Assembly: GCA_015654835.1 (NCBI GenBank)
Contig: JAATGG010000105.1
Span: 1 to 52,027, forward strand
DNA length: 52,027 bases
From: Terriglobales bacterium
Lineage (GTDB): Bacteria > Acidobacteriota > Terriglobia > Terriglobales > Acidobacteriaceae
Reading direction: 5' to 3'
This document shows, one piece after another, positions 33,713 to 42,737 of this stretch. The notes under the pieces were generated by a model. The model had not been told where the DNA came from. It saw only the letters and a list, made by a program, of their open reading frames with translations, and ran no database searches. Position 1 is the first letter of the stretch. Each line of letters opens with the position of its first letter. A program made the position numbers and the translations under genes.

Positions 33713-35613
33713 ACAGCCGGCGGCGCGTTCATCTGGGGGCGGTGATGGCAGCGGGCGCTGCGGTTCTGCTCCTGATTCTGCTGTGGTCTGTGATCGATCG
33801 GCCGGCCCGTGCTGCCGCCGGGAACGCAGAAGATTATGCTTCTCCGCTGGAACTGCTATTTTCGCCAGACGGAACGCGCCTGTATGTGCTGTGCAACCAG
33901 AGCAATGAAGTGCGTGTGCTGGATGCGGCCAGTTACTCTCTGATTAAAACCGTCGCCGTGGGGCGCGCGCCACGCGGCTTTTCGCTGTCGCCCGATGGCA
34001 CGCGGTTGTTCGTCACAAATTCATGGGATGATACTTTGTCGATCATCGATACGCAGACGCTGGCCGTTGTGGCGACGTGGCCGGTGGGTGCCGAACCATC
34101 CAGTGTCGTGGAAGACCGGGGAGGGACGCGGCTGTTCGTCGCTAACCGCATTAGCGGCGATGTGGCTGTGCTCGCCGCGCAGACCGGCGAGGAAGAGAAG
34201 CGGCTTTTAGCGGGGCGCGGTGCGAGTTATATTACGCCGTCGCCGGACGGCAGCAAGCTCTACGTTACCCATGTCTATCCCAATCCACATGCGCATACTA
34301 CGCAACAGGGCAACCGGTTAACTCCGGAGTCTGAGATTACGGTGATCGACACCGCCCGTGCGGTTGTGGTCGAACGCATTCCTCTGCCGCGGATCGCCGG
34401 TGTATTTCACACTGCGTTCTCTGCCGATGGCCGCCTGGGAGTGGTCGCCGAGGTGCACCCAAAGAACCTTGTGCCCCTGGCTCATGTGGAACATGGTTGG
34501 GCGCTCGCCAACACGCTTACGGTGTTTGGCGCGGACGTGGGTAGGCCGGTCGAAGTGCCTCTGGATGAGTTGGAGCGCTACGCTTCCAATCCTTTCGATG
34601 TCGTGATCGCGCCGGATAAATCGCATATCTATGTGACTCATGGCGGCTCGGAAATTGTCACCGTCGTGGACGTGCAAAGGCTGCTGCATTTTATTCACAC
34701 ACATCCCGGCTCGTTTGCGCAGGACTTATCGGCGAGCGCCAATTATGTGGTGGCCCGCATCCCTGTCGGCCATAATCCGCGCGGTGCGGCGCTCACGCGC
34801 GACGGAAGCAAGCTGTTCGTGGCGAACCGGCTGGAAGATACGATCAGCGTCATCGACACCCGCGCTAACCGTGTTGCCTCAACCATCACCCTTGAGGGGC
34901 CAAAGACGCTTTCTGCGGTGCGGCGCGGAGAGCAGACATTTTATACCGCGCGTTATTCATTTCAAGGCCATTACGGATGCGCGAGCTGCCATATCGATTC
35001 AACGTTCGACGGCCTTACCTGGGATCTGGAGCCCGACGGCTTCGGCCGCGATATCGTGGACAATCGTAACCTCGAAGACATCAAGGACACCGAACCTTAT
35101 AAGTGGAACGGCGGCAATCCAAACATTCCGATGGAATGTGGACCGCGTACCGAGAAGTATTTCTGGCGCTCGGAGAACTACGACAATCTGACGCTGGCGG
35201 CTCTGAGCACTTATGTACGCAGTTTGCCCGCGCGGCCTAATCGCTGGCGGCAGGCGAGCGGTGAATTGACCGCGGCGCAGGAACGCGGCAAGGCCATTTT
35301 CGAGCGCGGCAAAGACAAATTCGGGAATCCTATCGCGGTGGCGAATCGCTGCAGCTATTGCCATAGCGGCCCTAAAGGGACGAGCCAGAAATCCTTCGAT
35401 GTGGGGACGCTGAAAGCTACCGATCATGCGTCGCCGCTGGATACGCCGCAGTTGACGAATATCGTGCTGGCGCCTCCCTACTTGCACGATGGTTCGGCGC
35501 GCACATTGGAAGAGATATGGACCGTATTCAACCCGAACGACAAGCATGGGCGCACCAACGATCTGACCAAGGACGAACTGAATGACCTGATCGAGTATTT
35601 GAGGACTCGATGA
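33709..35613 (+). CDS. YncE-type propeller fused to a dihaem cytochrome c (MauG/CCP-like) domain
   Basis: A 634-residue exported protein with an N-terminal anchor or signal (VMAAGAAVLLLILLWSVI). Residues 40-400 are YVTN/YncE blades (TRLYVLCNQSNEVRVLDAAS, TRLFVTNSWDDTLSIIDTQT, SKLFVANRLEDTISVIDTRA). The C-terminal part has two c-type haem sites, CASCH (424-428) and CSYCH (548-552), with the APPYLHDGSARTLEEI element usual in cytochrome c peroxidase/MauG-like domains. It is probably a periplasmic oxidoreductase or electron conduit. The MauG-type distal residues cannot be assigned by eye. Its ATG overlaps the CRTAC1 stop (ATGA). Confidence 0.9.
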   Translation: MNSRRRVHLGAVMAAGAAVLLLILLWSVIDRPARAAAGNAEDYASPLELLFSPDGTRLYVLCNQSNEVRVLDAASYSLIKTVAVGRAPRGFSLSPDGTRLFVTNSWDDTLSIIDTQTLAVVATWPVGAEPSSVVEDRGGTRLFVANRISGDVAVLAAQTGEEEKRLLAGRGASYITPSPDGSKLYVTHVYPNPHAHTTQQGNRLTPESEITVIDTARAVVVERIPLPRIAGVFHTAFSADGRLGVVAEVHPKNLVPLAHVEHGWALANTLTVFGADVGRPVEVPLDELERYASNPFDVVIAPDKSHIYVTHGGSEIVTVVDVQRLLHFIHTHPGSFAQDLSASANYVVARIPVGHNPRGAALTRDGSKLFVANRLEDTISVIDTRANRVASTITLEGPKTLSAVRRGEQTFYTARYSFQGHYGCASCHIDSTFDGLTWDLEPDGFGRDIVDNRNLEDIKDTEPYKWNGGNPNIPMECGPRTEKYFWRSENYDNLTLAALSTYVRSLPARPNRWRQASGELTAAQERGKAIFERGKDKFGNPIAVANRCSYCHSGPKGTSQKSFDVGTLKATDHASPLDTPQLTNIVLAPPYLHDGSARTLEEIWTVFNPNDKHGRTNDLTKDELNDLIEYLRTR

Positions 35614-35623
35614 AGGGGACGCG

Positions 35624-36691
35624 ATGAAAAAGTTTTATGGAATCGCAATGTTGATGGCGGCCACGGCGCTGGCGTTTGCCGCTCCGCCGCAAATGCCTCT
35701 CTTCCATTTCGAAAACTTCACCACGGCCAACGGCCTGCCCGACAACCATGTATTCGCCGTGTTGGTGGATGGCGATAGGGTATGGGCGGGCACGGAGAAC
35801 GGCCTGGCTGTTTATGAGAATCATGCATGGAAGACTTACACCACGGCAGATGGACTTGCTCATCGCGCGGTGCTTTCATTGGCATTGGATAAGCGTACGG
35901 GAGATGTGTGGGCGGGCACGATGGGAGGGCTGAGCCGCATCTCGGGAGGACGCATCGACAGTTACACGCAACTTACGTCGGGACTCAGTAACGATGTGGT
36001 CTATGGCGTGAGCGTGGAGGGCGAAAATGTGTGGGTGGCTACGGCTGCGGGCGGTTGCCGTCTCAACCTGCATACCGGCCAGTGGTCGCTCTATAACGAG
36101 CGCAACACGCCCATGAGCGAGATATGGGCGTACTCGGTCGCGGCTACGCCGAGCAAGGTCTACTACGCGGTTTGGGGCAGCGGGCTCCTGGAGTACGACC
36201 AGAGAACCGGGCGCTGGGATAAGTACGACGACCCCGATGGCGAGAACGAGATGGTTCTCTTCAAGGATCAAGGACTGATCCATGAGATTGTAACCTCGGT
36301 CAGCTATGTGGATAACATTGTGTGGGTCGCGACCTATTTTGGAAACAGCCGTTACGATGGCCGGTACTGGCATAATTTTTTGACCAAGGACAGCGGGCTG
36401 CCTTCGAACTTTACCAATGCAGTGAAGGGGATTGACGGCAAGCGCGCATGGTTCTGCACGGATAAGGGGCTGGCTTACTACGATGGCGTCAACTGGGCTG
36501 TTTACCGCCCGTCCCTTACCGATGGCAAGCCGGAGATGACGGTGCGCGACGCACAGGGCACCGTGTCGCCCATCGCGGTCACTACCGCACCGGCCCATAA
36601 CTACATTTTGGGCATCGACTTTCAAGGCAGCGACATATGGGTCGCCACGGCCAAGGGGTTGAGCCATGGAATTCTTCAGCGAGAACCATAA
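35624..36691 (+). CDS. Secreted two-component-regulator-type propeller protein
   Basis: A 355-residue protein with a clear signal peptide (ending ALAFAAPP). The rest consists of Reg_prop-like blades, the repeats that form sensor propellers of hybrid two-component systems: FTTANGLPDNHVFAVLVDGD, VWAGTENGLAVYENHAWKTY, VWAGTMGGLSRISGGRIDSY, LPSNFTNAVKGIDGKRAWFC, IWVATAKGLSHGI. No kinase, membrane or haem domain follows, so it is a free-standing propeller, perhaps a ligand binder or a partner of the cytochromes encoded upstream. The ATG at 35624 has AAGGGG five bases upstream and lies ten bases after the cytochrome gene's stop. Confidence 0.85.
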   Translation: MKKFYGIAMLMAATALAFAAPPQMPLFHFENFTTANGLPDNHVFAVLVDGDRVWAGTENGLAVYENHAWKTYTTADGLAHRAVLSLALDKRTGDVWAGTMGGLSRISGGRIDSYTQLTSGLSNDVVYGVSVEGENVWVATAAGGCRLNLHTGQWSLYNERNTPMSEIWAYSVAATPSKVYYAVWGSGLLEYDQRTGRWDKYDDPDGENEMVLFKDQGLIHEIVTSVSYVDNIVWVATYFGNSRYDGRYWHNFLTKDSGLPSNFTNAVKGIDGKRAWFCTDKGLAYYDGVNWAVYRPSLTDGKPEMTVRDAQGTVSPIAVTTAPAHNYILGIDFQGSDIWVATAKGLSHGILQREP

Positions 36692-36702
36692 GGAGCAGCA
36701 TC

Positions 36703-37203
36703 ATGGATACAGTTGCAGAGATTCTGGAGACTATCGCCCACACACCGATCAAGAAGCGCGCAATGACCAACCACGGCGTGCTGAATGAAGCCTATGCCTA
36801 CGCCAAGCCAAGCTCGTTTTCGCGCGGTATGCGGATCGATCTGAACGGCTTGACGATTTTACTTATCTCCGGGACGGCATCGATCGACGAGGACGGCGTG
36901 AGTGTCCACATCGGCGATTTTCGCGCACAGATGCGCAGGACGCTGGAGAATATTACCGGCTTGCTGAAGAGCGAGGGATGCACATGGCACGACATCGTGC
37001 GCACCTCCTGTTATCTGCGCGATATCGACCGCGACTATGACATTTTCAACGAGGAGCGCACTGCGTTTTTCAAAGAGCAGGGACTCGATCCGTTGCCCGC
37101 ATCCACCGGCATCCAGGCCAAGCTGTGCCGCCCCGAGTTGTTAGTGGAGATCGAGGCAATCGCCATGTTCCGCACAGAAAAGGCTTGCTGCAATAAGGAG
37201 TAG
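36703..37203 (+). CDS. Rid/YjgF-fold protein resembling one half of a chorismatase
   Basis: A 166-residue cytoplasmic protein with one YjgF-fold domain and an N-terminal extension of about 45 residues. The archetypal RidA arginine (PAR.) is Ser134 here (PASTGIQAKLCRPELLVEIE), so RidA-type imine deamination is unlikely. The stretch LLISGTASI, then GDFRAQMRRTLENI and VRTSCYLRD, reads like the C-terminal half of FkbO/Hyg5/XanB2 chorismatases (about 330 residues), recalled from memory. With a DAHP synthase in the same operon, a chorismate-derived substrate is an attractive guess. The ATG at 36703 has AGGAG eight bases upstream and lies 11 bases after the previous stop. Confidence 0.75.
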   Translation: MDTVAEILETIAHTPIKKRAMTNHGVLNEAYAYAKPSSFSRGMRIDLNGLTILLISGTASIDEDGVSVHIGDFRAQMRRTLENITGLLKSEGCTWHDIVRTSCYLRDIDRDYDIFNEERTAFFKEQGLDPLPASTGIQAKLCRPELLVEIEAIAMFRTEKACCNKE

Positions 37204-37208
37204 TGGTC

Positions 37209-39206
37209 ATGGGCAAGGGATGGTTATGGGTGGCGTCGTGTCTATGGGCGGCGGGCGGGGCGATGCATGTTGCCGGCCAGGCTGCGGGCGAGAACACGGG
37301 TAAGGCTGCGCACGTCTGTGAGTGCGGCGCGCATCCGCCGGCGCCGCCACGGGATCGCGCTGTCGCGCCTTATGCAGGCGAGCCCGGCGACCTGAGCCCC
37401 TTCGCCAAGTTCACGGCACCTTACGATACCAACTACATCCACCCCAATGTCTACGGCGGGGCCGGGCGCGATTTGCCGGAACCGAAGAATCTGACCGAGG
37501 TGCGCATCGGCTTCTTCGGTCCTATCGAGCATAGTCCGCAGCAGCCGTTCGGGCTGCGCATGTTGCACGGCGCGCAGTTGGCGGTCGAAGAGGCCAATGC
37601 GCGCGGCGGCTATGGCGGCAAACCCTTTCGCCTCATGCTCCACAACGACTACGACAACTGGCAGGCCAAGACGGTATATGGCGACGATCGACCCACCGAC
37701 CCGACCATCTGGGGCTCGGCGTCGAATGAAGTGGTCAAGATGGTTTACGACGACCAGGACTGGGCGATTTTTGGCTCCATCAGTTCCGAGTCTACGCACA
37801 TTGCGTTGCGGGTGGCGCTGCGGGCAGAGGTTCCCATCGTCAATTCGGCTTCGACCGACCCCACCATTCCGGAGACCTACATTCCCTGGTACTTTACCAA
37901 CCTGCAGGACGACCGGGTGCAGAGCCTGACGCTGGCTCGGCGGATCTTTACGGAACTGGGACTCAAACGCGTGGCTCTGTTGCGCATTAACGAACGCTAC
38001 GGGCGGTTCGGCGTGCCCAAGTTTCGCGATGCAGCGCGGCGGCTGGGGCATCCAGTTGTGATCGAGCAGAAGTTTCTGCCCGGCGACACGGATTTTAGCC
38101 AGCAACTCAAAGTTATTCGCGGGTCGCGCGCCGACGCCATCGTACTTTGGGCGGATGAGGTTCCGGCGGCTTCGATCTTGAAACAGATGCGCGCTGCCGG
38201 AATGAAGCAGCCGGTGTTCGGCGCTTATCGCACGCTGGGACCGACGCTGCTTGCCCAGGCTGGGTCAGCCGCCGAGGGATTCGAGGCGGTGTTTCCCTAC
38301 GATCCGACGCGCAACGATCCGCAGTGGATCGACTTCAATCGCCGCTTCAATGCACGCTTTAACGAGCCGCCCGAGCAGTTTGCTTCGCTGGCCTATGACG
38401 CCATGAATGCGTTGCTGGACTCCATCTGCAAGGCGGGCCTGAATCGCGCCCGCATTCACGACGCGCTGGCGGACATCGAACAGTACGACGGCGTCACCGG
38501 ACACATGGTCTTCGATCCGAATCAGAAGAATGTTGCGCCGATGTATCTGGGCACGGTGCATCACGGGACCATTACGTATCGCGTGGCGACGATGGAGAAG
38601 GAGACGCCGCCGGCGCAGCAAACGCCGGCGGCCGCTTCGGCAGGCTCGCAGGCTCCTTACGCGCGTGTTGGCGAAGACGGCGTGAGCTATGCCGGGCCGC
38701 ACCGCGCCGATGTGTCGCCAGGGCCGGTGCGCGTGGTGCTGTTCGGACCCCATGCCAATGAAGTCGCCCGGCAGACGGAAGTAGCGGCGGAACTGGACAG
38801 TTCCGCCGGGGGATCCACGAGCGGCTCTGCCTGGAAACTTATACCGATCGCGAGCGACCAGAACTGGGGGGCGGCCTCGACGCAACTGGTTCACGCGCTG
38901 ATGGACGAACATGCGCTGGCCATCGTGGCCCTCGACCGCGACGCCGCTCACCTTGCCGAACAACTGGCGTTGAAGTGCTTTGTGCCGGTCCTCGCGCTGA
39001 GCAGCGACAGGACGCTCACTTCGACCAACATTCCCTGGATCTTCCGCATGTCGCCAGCAACGACGCCCGCCGAAGCGCTGCACCTGTTGCGAGCGGCTGC
39101 CGCACAGAGCGGCGCCAATCCGGAACAACTCAGAGACGTTCTCGCTTCGGGCAACAAGACGGCCGGGACTGCTTTTTTGCGGACGGGCGAGCCGCTTGGC
39201 CAATAG
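37209..39206 (+). CDS. Tandem periplasmic substrate-binding protein (Peripla_BP_6 type), no linked permease
   Basis: A 665-residue exported protein. The signal peptide region contains VASC at residues 8-11, a lipobox-like but very early motif. A Cys pair follows (HVCECGAHPP). Residues 95-460 are a type I periplasmic binding protein of the branched-chain amino acid/amide class (VRIGFFGPIEHSPQQPFGLR, LALRRIF-like region, FASLAYDAMNALLDS). Residues 490-650 look like a second, degenerate lobe (VRVVLFGPHANEVA, LALSSDRTLTSTNIPWIFRM). No ABC permease or ATPase is in the operon. It may therefore sense or deliver a ligand to the cluster rather than import it. AAGGAG lies eight bases before the ATG. 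It is the last operon gene. Confidence 0.85.
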   Translation: MGKGWLWVASCLWAAGGAMHVAGQAAGENTGKAAHVCECGAHPPAPPRDRAVAPYAGEPGDLSPFAKFTAPYDTNYIHPNVYGGAGRDLPEPKNLTEVRIGFFGPIEHSPQQPFGLRMLHGAQLAVEEANARGGYGGKPFRLMLHNDYDNWQAKTVYGDDRPTDPTIWGSASNEVVKMVYDDQDWAIFGSISSESTHIALRVALRAEVPIVNSASTDPTIPETYIPWYFTNLQDDRVQSLTLARRIFTELGLKRVALLRINERYGRFGVPKFRDAARRLGHPVVIEQKFLPGDTDFSQQLKVIRGSRADAIVLWADEVPAASILKQMRAAGMKQPVFGAYRTLGPTLLAQAGSAAEGFEAVFPYDPTRNDPQWIDFNRRFNARFNEPPEQFASLAYDAMNALLDSICKAGLNRARIHDALADIEQYDGVTGHMVFDPNQKNVAPMYLGTVHHGTITYRVATMEKETPPAQQTPAAASAGSQAPYARVGEDGVSYAGPHRADVSPGPVRVVLFGPHANEVARQTEVAAELDSSAGGSTSGSAWKLIPIASDQNWGAASTQLVHALMDEHALAIVALDRDAAHLAEQLALKCFVPVLALSSDRTLTSTNIPWIFRMSPATTPAEALHLLRAAAAQSGANPEQLRDVLASGNKTAGTAFLRTGEPLGQ

Positions 39207-39492
39207 CGGATTCTCTTGACGAGAAGGATTTTGGCCACTGTTTGGAGTCCGATGCCTGGGCCGGCCTGTGTTCGGGCGGAATGTCTTTCCGCGCGCTATC
39301 TAAAATGCGGAATGTCTCACTATAGGAAGAATTCCAACATCTTTTTTGTTTCGGCTTTGCCTTGCATCCTTACTTTCGAACGAAATGGTGGAATGATGGT
39401 CTGGAGCGAGGCGAGAATGCTTTGTCGCCACTCGTGGGTGCCAAGGCTTGCGGTTTTCAGTAAACGCCGTCTGAAGGCGGGTAAGGTTTTAT

Positions 39493-40731
39493 ATGGGCTC
39501 AGAACTCACAGACCGTATGGGTTGCGACGATATGCGCTGGGGTTCGTCTTCTGCCAAGTTGGAATTTCCAGCGTGGCCTCACTTCTCGACAGAAGAGATT
39601 GAGGCTGCTGCCAGGGTGCTGCGCAGCGGCAGGGTGAACTATTGGACCGGCGAAGAAGGACGGCAGTTCGAGCAGAAGTTTGCGGCGCAGGTGGGGTGCG
39701 ACCATGCCGTCGCGCTGGCCAGCGGAACGGTTGCGCTGGAATGCGCACTGAGGGCGTTGGGCATCGGACCGGGCGACGAAGTGGTAACCACGAGCCGCAC
39801 CTTTATCGCTTCGGCAAGTTCTGCGGTGATGCTGGGAGCCCGTCCCGTATTTGCCGACGTGGATCGCGATAGCCAGGACATCACGGCCGAGACAATCAGC
39901 AAGGTGCTTACTCCGCGAACCAAGGCGATTGTGGCCGTCCACTTGGCTGGATGGCCCTGCGAGATGGACGGCATTCTCGCCTTGAGCGCAGAGCGGGGCA
40001 TCAAGGTTGTGGAAGATTGCGCACAGGCCCAGGGGGCTACCTACAAGGGCCGGCCCGTCGGGTCGCTGGGAGACGTGGCTGCTTTTTCCTTCTGCCAGGA
40101 CAAGATCATGACGACCGCCGGGGAAGGCGGCATGGTGACCACCAACTCTCCGGAGCTATGGGAGCGAATGTGGTCCTTGAAAGAGGACGGCAAGAGTTAT
40201 GACGCCGTCTATCATCGCCACCATCCGCCGGGATTTCGCTGGCTGCGTGAGTCATTTGGGACCAACTGGCGCATGACGGAAGTGCAGTCCGCGATAGGGC
40301 GCATCGCGCTCAAGAAGCTTCCGCACTGGCTTTCGCTGCGTCGCAAATATGCGCGTATGCTCACGGCGCGGCTGGCTGCTTTACCGGCTTTGCGGGTGGT
40401 CACGCCGCCGCTCCATATCGATCATGCCTGTTACAAGTATTATGTTTTCGTGCGGCCCGAGGCATTGCGCCCGGAGTGGTCGCGGGACCGCATCCTTGCC
40501 GCGATCTGCGCCGAAGGCGTTCCCTGCTCCAGCGGAAGCTGCAGCGAGATTTACCTGGAGAAGGCGTTTCCGCCGGAATGGCGTCCTCAAGAGCGTCTCC
40601 CGATTGCCAGGGAACTGGGAGAGACCAGCCTGATGTTCCTCGTTCATCCGACTCTCGAAGAGGAGCATATTGAGGCGACGTGCGAGGCGGTAGAAAAGGT
40701 CGTTGCCGCCGCAACTCTTCCCTCTGTCTGA
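39493..40731 (+). CDS. DegT/DnrJ/EryC1/StrS-family sugar aminotransferase
   Basis: A 412-residue PLP enzyme that adds an amino group to a keto-sugar nucleotide. The cofactor Lys204 lies in FSFCQDKIMTTAGEGGM and Asp175 in VVEDCAQAQGA. SGTVALECALRALGIGPGDE and the C-terminal specificity segment are also present. Function fits the step after the CapD-type dehydratase encoded 15 kb upstream on the other strand (an amino sugar or nonulosonate branch). It stands alone after a 286-base gap in which I saw no clear promoter; GGTAAGG precedes the ATG. A strong terminator follows. Which keto-sugar is used cannot be told. Confidence 0.92.
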   Translation: MGSELTDRMGCDDMRWGSSSAKLEFPAWPHFSTEEIEAAARVLRSGRVNYWTGEEGRQFEQKFAAQVGCDHAVALASGTVALECALRALGIGPGDEVVTTSRTFIASASSAVMLGARPVFADVDRDSQDITAETISKVLTPRTKAIVAVHLAGWPCEMDGILALSAERGIKVVEDCAQAQGATYKGRPVGSLGDVAAFSFCQDKIMTTAGEGGMVTTNSPELWERMWSLKEDGKSYDAVYHRHHPPGFRWLRESFGTNWRMTEVQSAIGRIALKKLPHWLSLRRKYARMLTARLAALPALRVVTPPLHIDHACYKYYVFVRPEALRPEWSRDRILAAICAEGVPCSSGSCSEIYLEKAFPPEWRPQERLPIARELGETSLMFLVHPTLEEEHIEATCEAVEKVVAAATLPSV

Positions 40732-40795
40732 GCGAGGCGTGAGTTGGGAAAAGGCTCTGTTTAGATTGCCGAGCATCACAGATTGCTTGCATAAC

Positions 40796-40832
40796 AAAGG
40801 GGGGCAGCCCAACTGCGGGCTGCCCCCCTTTT
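40796..40832. terminator. Very strong hairpin terminator between convergent genes
   Basis: A perfect 15-bp stem (AAAGGGGGGCAGCCC and its complement) with a six-base loop ends in four T on the plus strand. On the minus strand the arm ends in three T. It lies between the aminotransferase and porin stops and probably serves both. Confidence 0.95.
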
Positions 40833-40856
40833 ACTGTGCTTCAAAACTACAGGTTT

Positions 40857-42737
40857 TTACGGCAAGTAGTAGCGGAAGGAGGTCTCGAAGATGTTGTCGA
40901 TGGCCTTCGGAGAGACGCCCGGTGAGCCGGCCGCCAAACCGCCGGTGCCGGACCAGAGATTGCGCTCGATCCAGCTATATTGGAAGCTCTGGCGGAGACG
41001 TCCGTGAGGACCGGCATAGAAGTTGTACCACCAGCCGGCGGTGCCTTCCTGCACGTCTTTGTTGCTGCCTGCGCAGCTACCCGGGGTGGCAGGAGAAGTG
41101 CCTGTTCCTACGCCCGTGCCGGGAGCCACTTCAACACCGCAACCGCTGTTGTTTGCGCCGGGAAGGCCATAACCGATCTGGCCTGCGCCGACGGTGAAGA
41201 TGTCGCGGCCCGCGTATTCGCCGCCGTAGTAGACGTACGGCTGGAGACGCGGTGTGACATAGCCTTCAATGAAGCCCATGGCGGAGAACTGGTGAAGCGG
41301 AGTGAGCGAACCGTTGGGACGAACCGTGACGTCCGGCAATGTCGTCGTGCCATAGCGGCCGACTCCGTCACCCCAGAGGCCCTTCACACCGATGTCGATC
41401 TTCTTTTGGAAGGTGCGGAAGCGGGCGCTGCCGCCCACGCCGCCACCGACGGTGCTGTCGTTATAGGCACCCACGGCGCCGGCAGCCGTGCCAGCATTGG
41501 CTGCGGTTTCATGAGGATAAACGCGATCGCGGAAGAAGCGGGCAATGCCGAAGACCTCAAAGTGTCCGAGAGAATTGTCCGTAGCCAACTTGGCGATCAA
41601 GTCGGGAGCGAGGTTGTAGGCGTAGGTGGTGAGGGGCGAGGTGCCGCCTGCCGCATCGCCGCCGTTATACAGGCCGGAGCCGGTACCGGTGGCAGCGTAC
41701 AGATAGTTGGTCGGGCAGGCAATGCCGGTGCCGACAGCCTGGCAGCTTGGCGCCAGGGTCTGTGCGTTCTCAAGCGAGAGGCCCAGCCACATGCGGTCGG
41801 AGAAGCTCTTCACGACGCGGAAGTCCGCGTTACGCGTCCAGACAAAACCGGCCTGGTAGTTCGGGTCAATCGTCAGCGGAACCGCTTCGTTCTTGTTGAG
41901 CAGGCCCTTGGAGTATTCCGTAGCCAGGGACCACATTTGGCCGCCGGTGAAGGTCCAGCCGTTGTTGAGCTGAGCCTGTGCCCAGATCTGGCGTTGGCGC
42001 ATCACGTAGCTGTTGGACTGGTTGTTGTTGGAGGTGACGCCGGTGCCCAGCCAATCAGCTTCGTAGTAGCCGCGGATGGTGGCGTTGGAGACCTTGCCCT
42101 CGGCATTCAATGCGATGCGCGACTGGCGTCCGGTCATCTCAAACTCGCTCAGTTGACCGGCATTGGCGGCGGTCAGCGGGATTGCCGTGAAGGGCGTCGG
42201 GATATCCGATGCTGTGCCACGGGTGCGGCCTACGGTGGCGAATTCCACGAAGCTGCCTGTCGGCGACAGCGTGATGCCCTTGAAATGAATCGAATCAGGG
42301 GCGGCCATCGTCGCCTTGATCTTCGACGTTTCATCGGAGACGGTGGTGGCCAGCGAAAGCTGGTTACCCTTCAGGTCGGTGACATTCGACTGCAGCGTGG
42401 CAACGGCGGCTGCGTTCTCGGTGACTGCCTGGTTCTGGGCCGAAACTGTCTGTTGCGCCTGTGCTGCGGCTGCCTGAGCGTCGGCGGCGGCCTGTTGCGC
42501 CTGCTTCAACTGCGCGTCTTTCTCAGACAAAGTCGTTTTCAGGCTGTCGATCTGGGTTTGCAGTTCCTGGCGCAAAGCGTTGATCTGCTCTTCAACCCGG
42601 GGCGGAGCCGGCTTCTTGGCTTTTTTGGTTGTCGTGGTGTGTCTCTTGGCTGGCGGTGCAGGCTCGCTGCCGTAGCCGGATGAGGCAAGTAGACTGGCTG
42701 CCAGCACGGTTGCGGCAGCAGCTTTGAATCTGAACAT
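40857..42737 (-). CDS. Outer-membrane porin with N-terminal coiled coil
   Basis: A 626-residue exported protein. The signal peptide ends near residue 23 (SSGYGSEP). A Lys/Thr/Pro-rich stretch and a long coiled coil (about 48-145; VEEQINALRQELQTQIDSLK) follow. The remaining ~480 residues have the alternating pattern of a beta-barrel with aromatic girdles (TIRGYYEADWLGTG, NYQAGFVWTRNADFRVVKSF) and the C-terminal signature RYYLP. The coiled coil may trimerise the barrel or bridge to the cell wall. The solute is unknown. GAGGGG lies upstream of the ATG, and a long A/T-rich leader region precedes the gene, as for a highly expressed porin. Confidence 0.85.
   Translation of the reverse strand: MFRFKAAAATVLAASLLASSGYGSEPAPPAKRHTTTTKKAKKPAPPRVEEQINALRQELQTQIDSLKTTLSEKDAQLKQAQQAAADAQAAAAQAQQTVSAQNQAVTENAAAVATLQSNVTDLKGNQLSLATTVSDETSKIKATMAAPDSIHFKGITLSPTGSFVEFATVGRTRGTASDIPTPFTAIPLTAANAGQLSEFEMTGRQSRIALNAEGKVSNATIRGYYEADWLGTGVTSNNNQSNSYVMRQRQIWAQAQLNNGWTFTGGQMWSLATEYSKGLLNKNEAVPLTIDPNYQAGFVWTRNADFRVVKSFSDRMWLGLSLENAQTLAPSCQAVGTGIACPTNYLYAATGTGSGLYNGGDAAGGTSPLTTYAYNLAPDLIAKLATDNSLGHFEVFGIARFFRDRVYPHETAANAGTAAGAVGAYNDSTVGGGVGGSARFRTFQKKIDIGVKGLWGDGVGRYGTTTLPDVTVRPNGSLTPLHQFSAMGFIEGYVTPRLQPYVYYGGEYAGRDIFTVGAGQIGYGLPGANNSGCGVEVAPGTGVGTGTSPATPGSCAGSNKDVQEGTAGWWYNFYAGPHGRLRQSFQYSWIERNLWSGTGGLAAGSPGVSPKAIDNIFETSFRYYLP

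Noticed and set aside
36703..37203. Ordinary RidA imine deaminase
   Set aside because: The catalytic Arg of the PAR motif is replaced by Ser134 and the protein has an extra N-terminal segment.
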